From positions 8,060,001 through 8,124,000 of the forward strand of contig JANTQA010000026.1 of the NCBI GenBank assembly GCA_027625915.1: a DNA stretch of 64,000 nucleotides, in the 5' to 3' direction. Both the position numbers and the translations under genes were made by a program. Below the pieces are notes generated by a model. It did no database searches. It saw only the letters and a list, made by a program, of their open reading frames with translations, and was not told the DNA's origin. The stretch comes from Anaeramoeba flamelloides. Lineage: Eukaryota; Metamonada; Anaeramoebidae. Of the stretch, positions 60,482 through 64,000 are shown one piece after another (position 1 is the first letter of the stretch; each line of letters begins with the position of its first letter).

Positions 60482-63400
60482 TGAATATTTTTTTCTTTTT
60501 ATTATTGAAGAAGTGTAAATTAGACAAAAAACCTAAATTTTATTGTGATTCCTTGACTCAACTATCTTTTCATTTGATAAATATCTTATTGGTTACTTTA
60601 AGTAATCTTCACTGGTCATAAAACTTAGATGTCTATTGGAACATGTTAAATTGTGAGATTATAAGATCTTATTATTTCTAAATGAGGTGAAAGAATTATA
60701 ATAATCCTATTTCCATAAATTCGTAATTACTCAATTCATCAAACGATAACAAATCTCCCAACTCGATATTTTTTAGATAACTTGAATTAATTTTTAAAAT
60801 TCTTCTAATGAGTATTCTAGACAATCTTTGAATTAACAATTACAAATTTAGTCATTTCAAAATTCTCTCTTTAACAGATTAAGGTGTTTTTTAAAAATTT
60901 ATCCCTTAACAAGAAAATCCTCATCTCTACATTTTGATTCCACTTACTGATTTGTTTTCTTTTGGATCATTTAATTAATATATCCTCTAAAAAAAAAAAA
61001 CAAAAAATTCTAAAGGGGTCTATTGTTGTGACATTCACCGTTAAAAATTAGATCTTTCTCATTTTTTTTTTCTTTTTATATAAAAAGATAGAGAAAAAGA
61101 AAAAAGCAACACACAATAAAAACTTTATTCGAATAATGTTAAGCTAATAAAAAAAAAAATAATAATAATAATAATATTCATCTTTATTCTTATTCTTATT
61201 TTATATTCAATTGATATTTGTTAATTATTGATCTGATATTAAATTCAATTTAATATAGCAATCGGGCTTGCCTTTGGTGAGATGGATGAGGTTTATCTTT
61301 ATGGGCATACGAGGGGCTTTGTTGAAGGATGTGTTGTACCAAATAATCGTGATGGGAAAATCTTTTTAGCAAAACTAAATAGCAACGTTTCAAATTTGAT
61401 TGATATCACATGTCTCTCCGGTGATGATGAGGTTGGTGTGAAGGAAGGTAATCAAGTTTTCGAGTACAAAAATGGGTATTTATATTTTATTGGGATTACA
61501 GTTGCATCGGATTTGGAAACAAGCCCGGGGTGTTACCAGGATATTTCTTACGGCTTAACGGAATGCTTTATTGGGAAATATGCTAGCGACACGTTTCTAT
61601 TAGAATCCTCGACATATTTTGGCGCCGAGGGTGATGATATTTGTCAATCGATCGCAGTTGATGAGTATGGGGATATCTGGATAGGTGGTACCACATATTC
61701 GATGTATTTGCCAACCACATTTGATGCCTACCAAGAATACAACTCTGGTAATGAATATCAAACCGATGCCCTCTTTGCAAAATTCGATAATGATTTAACA
61801 ACTTTATTATATTGCTCCTATTTTGGACTATGGGACGATGACGAGGCTGTGCAGGCAATTAATTTCGATCGAGATAATAATGTTTTGATCTCTGGATATG
61901 GGAATCCTTACTCCGATTATGATTTCAATTATAATTATGGGAGGGGCGGGTACATTGCCATATTTGATCCCAGCGCTACGGAAATTATTAAAAAAATTAC
62001 GATAGGTGGCTCTTATATTGATGCGGCCTTCTATAATGCCAGCAACGATCAAATATATGCTGTTGGTTCAATTAATGAAGACTATCAATTAAAAACTACA
62101 AGCAACAGTTGGCAAGATTATCATGCGGGGGGCGACTTCGATGCAACTCTTTACAAAATCCAAATCAATTGTAGCAGGGGGGAATATGGCACGTATGAGG
62201 GATGCCAAGTCTGTGAAGCGGGCACTTACCAATCCGAATTCTCCGTGGAGGAAAAGGATTCGTGTATCGAGTGCGATTTGGGAACCTTTTCAACCGCTGG
62301 CTCATCCACATGCAGTAAGTGCGAATTAGGAACATATGGCAACCTCAAGAAATTGGAAGAGTGCTTCAATTGCCCGATGGGGACCTACAATTCAGAGCAC
62401 ATAGGGGCCACGTCTGAGGGCGTATGCATTAAATGTGAAAAGGGGACGTACAGCAGCCATCTAGGCGCCACGGATGCAAGCACCTGCGTTAATTGCACGA
62501 TCGGATATTATTCGACGATCGAGGGCTCCGATGACAGTTCCAATTGCCTGCCATGCCCCGCGGGCACCTATGCAACAAGGGGCGGGCTAGACGATATCGA
62601 TTCCTGTGAAAAATGCCAACCTGGCGAATATTCGACCGAAGTCGCAGCAACATCCAAGATTATCTGCACCAAGTGCCCGCCGGGCAAATACAATACGCGA
62701 TCTGGTGCCGGCTCGTTTGACTTTTGCCTTGATTGCCCCATCGGGACTTACAATGCATTGAACGGATCGGCGAGTGCCGAAGATTGCAACAAGTGCTCGG
62801 AGGGCACCATCAGTTCCGGCCTAGCTGCAACAAGCTGCGTCATATGTGGCTTGGGCCAGGAGCCCAATTCCAAGCAATCCCAATGCGTCGAGTGCTCGCC
62901 CGGCTCGTATTCGGACGAAATAGGCGGGCAATGCACGCTGTGCCCCGTCAATACCATCAATAACCAATTTGGCTCCACAAGCTGCTTGAAGTGTTCTTCC
63001 GATGATCTGTGCCTCGGATCAAATCTCTGCAACAATGGACTTGATCCCGATAAGTTTTGCACAACATGCCAAAACGGATATTTTATGGTCGGGACGAAAT
63101 GCTATGAATGCCCCGAAAATTTAAAGGTGATCATCCTTTTGTGCGTAATCATTGGAATATTTTTATTAATTTTGATATTTCGGGTCAGAATAATGAAATT
63201 TGCAAAGTCCACAAAAAACCCAATGAAGGGGATCATTTTCACCTTTTTACAACTACTGGCAGCAGTGTTTGCCTTAAATTTAAATGGGCCAAGTTCCTTT
63301 GACGATTTGAAAATATGGACGTCCTTTTTAAACGGGCAATTGTCAATCATTCTATCACCCGAGTGCTACCAAAGCTTTGATACCTTTTTTTCGCGATGGC

Positions 63401-64000
63401 TGTTTATGTTTTTGTTACCGATTCTGTTTTCGTTTCTTGTTTTCGTGATGTTTTTTTATTACGCATGGAGATACAAAAAGGAGCCCGAACGAATTGATCG
63501 CAGGAGGGCACGGTTAATCTATTGGTACACATTGATACTGAAATGGCTCTATTTGCCCTATGTGATCCTTTCAGTTCAGCCTTTCGATTTCACCTACCAA
63601 GAAAGCGAGAAGAAGTGGACACTGAATTCAGATCCAAATTTGGAGATCGATTCTGATCAATGGAAAAAATATTTGCCTCTGTATATCCTATCGGTGCTCC
63701 TGTACATATTTGCAGTCCCCATCGCATTCATCGTCATTCTATTTAAAGCGAAAAGGGCAAACTTTTCAGATTATTATTATCAAAGATATCGGTGGATGTA
63801 CCAATGGTTTAAACCCAACAGATATTGGTTCGAATTGGTCGAATTGGGCTTGAAGTTTTCTATTATGACCACCTCCTTGTTTTTTGGAATCAAATCTGAA
63901 TACCAGCCTTGGGCGATCATTGCCATTTTTGGGTTCGTCATCATCATTTTTCTAATTTTACGCCCCCACCGCGGAGACTCCCCACGGTATGTCGCAGAAG
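54677..64000 (+). CDS. Large surface protein: signal peptide, SBBP repeats, ephrin-receptor-like Cys-rich repeats, multi-pass membrane region (two exons, runs off right edge)
   Basis: Exons are 54677-55895 and 61259 to beyond 64000, about 1320 residues visible. The donor is CTGCCT|GTAAAA and the acceptor AATATAG|CAATCGGG. Both are phase 1, joining as CANDSSASIGLAFGEMDEVY, which completes one repeat. The N-terminus has a hydrophobic signal (LYICVILLVSCYYLTNI). Residues about 65-265 resemble the DUF7948 module that precedes SBBP repeats (TVYSGIDVEYLRT). Residues 265-700 hold SBBP beta-propeller-type repeats (STYLGTEEYDTANSIW, IYVTGTTYS). Residues about 709-1022 hold repeated CxxCxxGTY units like GCC2/GCC3 and ephrin-receptor Cys-rich modules. 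From 1025 there are at least seven hydrophobic segments, the first VIILLCVIIGIFLLILIF. The layout suggests an adhesion or sensory receptor; the ligand is unknown. Exon 2 is visibly richer in G and C than the rest of the window. Confidence 0.85.
55975..58260 (-). repeat. Unknown repeated block, copy 2 (partner 50450-51650)
   Basis: Matches to copy 1 start at the GGTAATAGAGTAATTATT stretch and resume after the insertion at 56962-57480. They end near TTCAATTTCAAGATGAGGTC. A short tandem repeat of TTTTTCAGTCAAAAG lies at 56147 and 56213. The minus-strand frame that is open in copy 1 is interrupted here. Confidence 0.5.
56962..57480. mobile_element. Element with CAGTCAAAG termini inserted in repeat block (519 bp)
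   Basis: The left end CAGTCAAAGGGGCC and the right end GGCGTCTTTGACTG are inverted repeats of 14 bp with two differences. Copy 1 of the surrounding block lacks this segment at the matching point, between TTCTTTGAAACC-like and AATATTAAGACTATAAAC-like strings. No target duplication is obvious. Two short hydrophobic frames inside show no known domain. Confidence 0.55.
58311..58510 (+). repeat. Repeat shared with 43569-43770
   Basis: This is the partner of 43569-43770: TCAATAAAGAAACATAATTA, CATTAACTAATATATAAG, AATGAGTCTTTATTTCCAAT and TATTATTCTTATTATTTTTG occur in the same order. Confidence 0.6.
58710..59510 (+). repeat. Old duplicated block, copy 2 (partner 10315-10710)
   Basis: Colinear with 10315-10710 on both sides of the GTTATAA-rich insertion: CAAATTTTTTATGAACACAG, AAGTTCATTAAAAAG, GATAGAATACTCATTTAATT, then GATCATCATTTCAATAAATG. 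Confidence 0.5.
58951..59324. mobile_element. GTTATAA-rich inverted-repeat element with partial duplication
   Basis: The unit 58951-59210 starts CCCTAATAAAAAAAAATTTT and ends GTTTTTTTATTAGGG, forming inverted ends. The heptamer GTTATAA or TTATAAC occurs more than ten times in it. A second, shorter unit 59216-59324 repeats its right half and ends TTTTTTATTGAGG. The segment is absent from the partner block near 10500. Confidence 0.65.
60281..60530 (-). mobile_element. LINE 3' tail fragments
   Basis: Minus-strand LINE 3' sequence at 60281-60440 (TATTATTGAAGAAGTGTAAA then TTACACTC) continues into the part of the tail also seen at 12722-12840 and 42700-42850. After a T run of about 30, a second tail start occurs at about 60498-60525. 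Both are short and 5'-truncated. Confidence 0.6.

Larger units (their letters stand above)
55896..61258 (+). other. Very large intron of the SBBP/ephrin-like gene (5363 bp, phase 1)
   Basis: The phase matches and the SBBP repeat pattern is restored on splicing. It holds repeated block copy 2, a CAGTCAAAG-ended element, repeats shared with 43569-43770 and 10315-10710, a GTTATAA-rich element and LINE tails. 60530-61258 shows nothing recognisable. The donor GTAAAA is weaker than the other three. Confidence 0.78.

Overview
This window looks like nuclear DNA of a very AT-rich protist. Intergenic and intronic DNA is almost all A and T with long homopolymer runs. Coding exons are clearly less AT-rich and several carry Asn/Lys/Glu low-complexity tracts. 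The genes are eukaryotic: MON1, Arp4, DGAT1, a DUSP-USP deubiquitinase, an AVT/SLC38-type transporter, an RCC1-BTB protein and a large SBBP/ephrin-like surface protein. Abundant RCC1-BTB and SBBP/ephrin-like membrane proteins recall Anaeramoeba (Metamonada). That assignment is inference from family knowledge, not shown by a marker gene. The standard genetic code fits, and all eight gene ends visible in the window use TAA.

Layout: 1-778 minus, N-terminal part of a MON1-like vesicle fusion protein (runs off the left edge); 2249-5158 minus, a low-complexity protein with two possible PH-like domains at its C-terminus; 7920-9209 minus, Arp4/BAF53-like; 11338-15945 plus, RCC1-BTB protein in two exons; 19456-24203 plus, DGAT1-like acyltransferase in two exons; 29352-30596 minus, secreted acid-sphingomyelinase-like phosphodiesterase; 32857-39327 minus, a ubiquitin protease whose DUSP and catalytic exons lie 2.8 kb apart; 45283-46860 minus, amino-acid transporter; 54677 to the right edge, plus, a signal-peptide/SBBP/Cys-rich/multi-pass surface protein in two exons.

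The four spliced genes each show one very large intron (about 2.8, 3.4, 2.8 and 5.4 kb). All start with GT, all end in ATAG, and phases match on both sides. They carry the same repeats as intergenic DNA. No operon-like or pathway clustering is seen: the genes serve unrelated functions in trafficking, chromatin, lipid storage, ubiquitin removal, transport and the cell surface.

The most unusual content is a dense population of small mobile elements, most defined here by comparing copies within the window. They are: five 222-235 bp MITEs; three MITEs of exactly 196 bp flanked by TA; two elements of about 515 bp flanked by TTAA; a 580 bp mariner-like element inside TA repeats; a tRNA-derived SINE with a 14-bp target-site duplication; LINE remnants (FADD reverse-transcriptase motif and zinc-knuckle C-terminus); two near-identical 0.77-0.79 kb composite retroelements, each with its own target-site duplication and a LINE 3' end; and a multi-palindrome foldback family that repeatedly serves as the insertion site for the others. 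Several longer, older duplicated blocks of unknown nature also occur.
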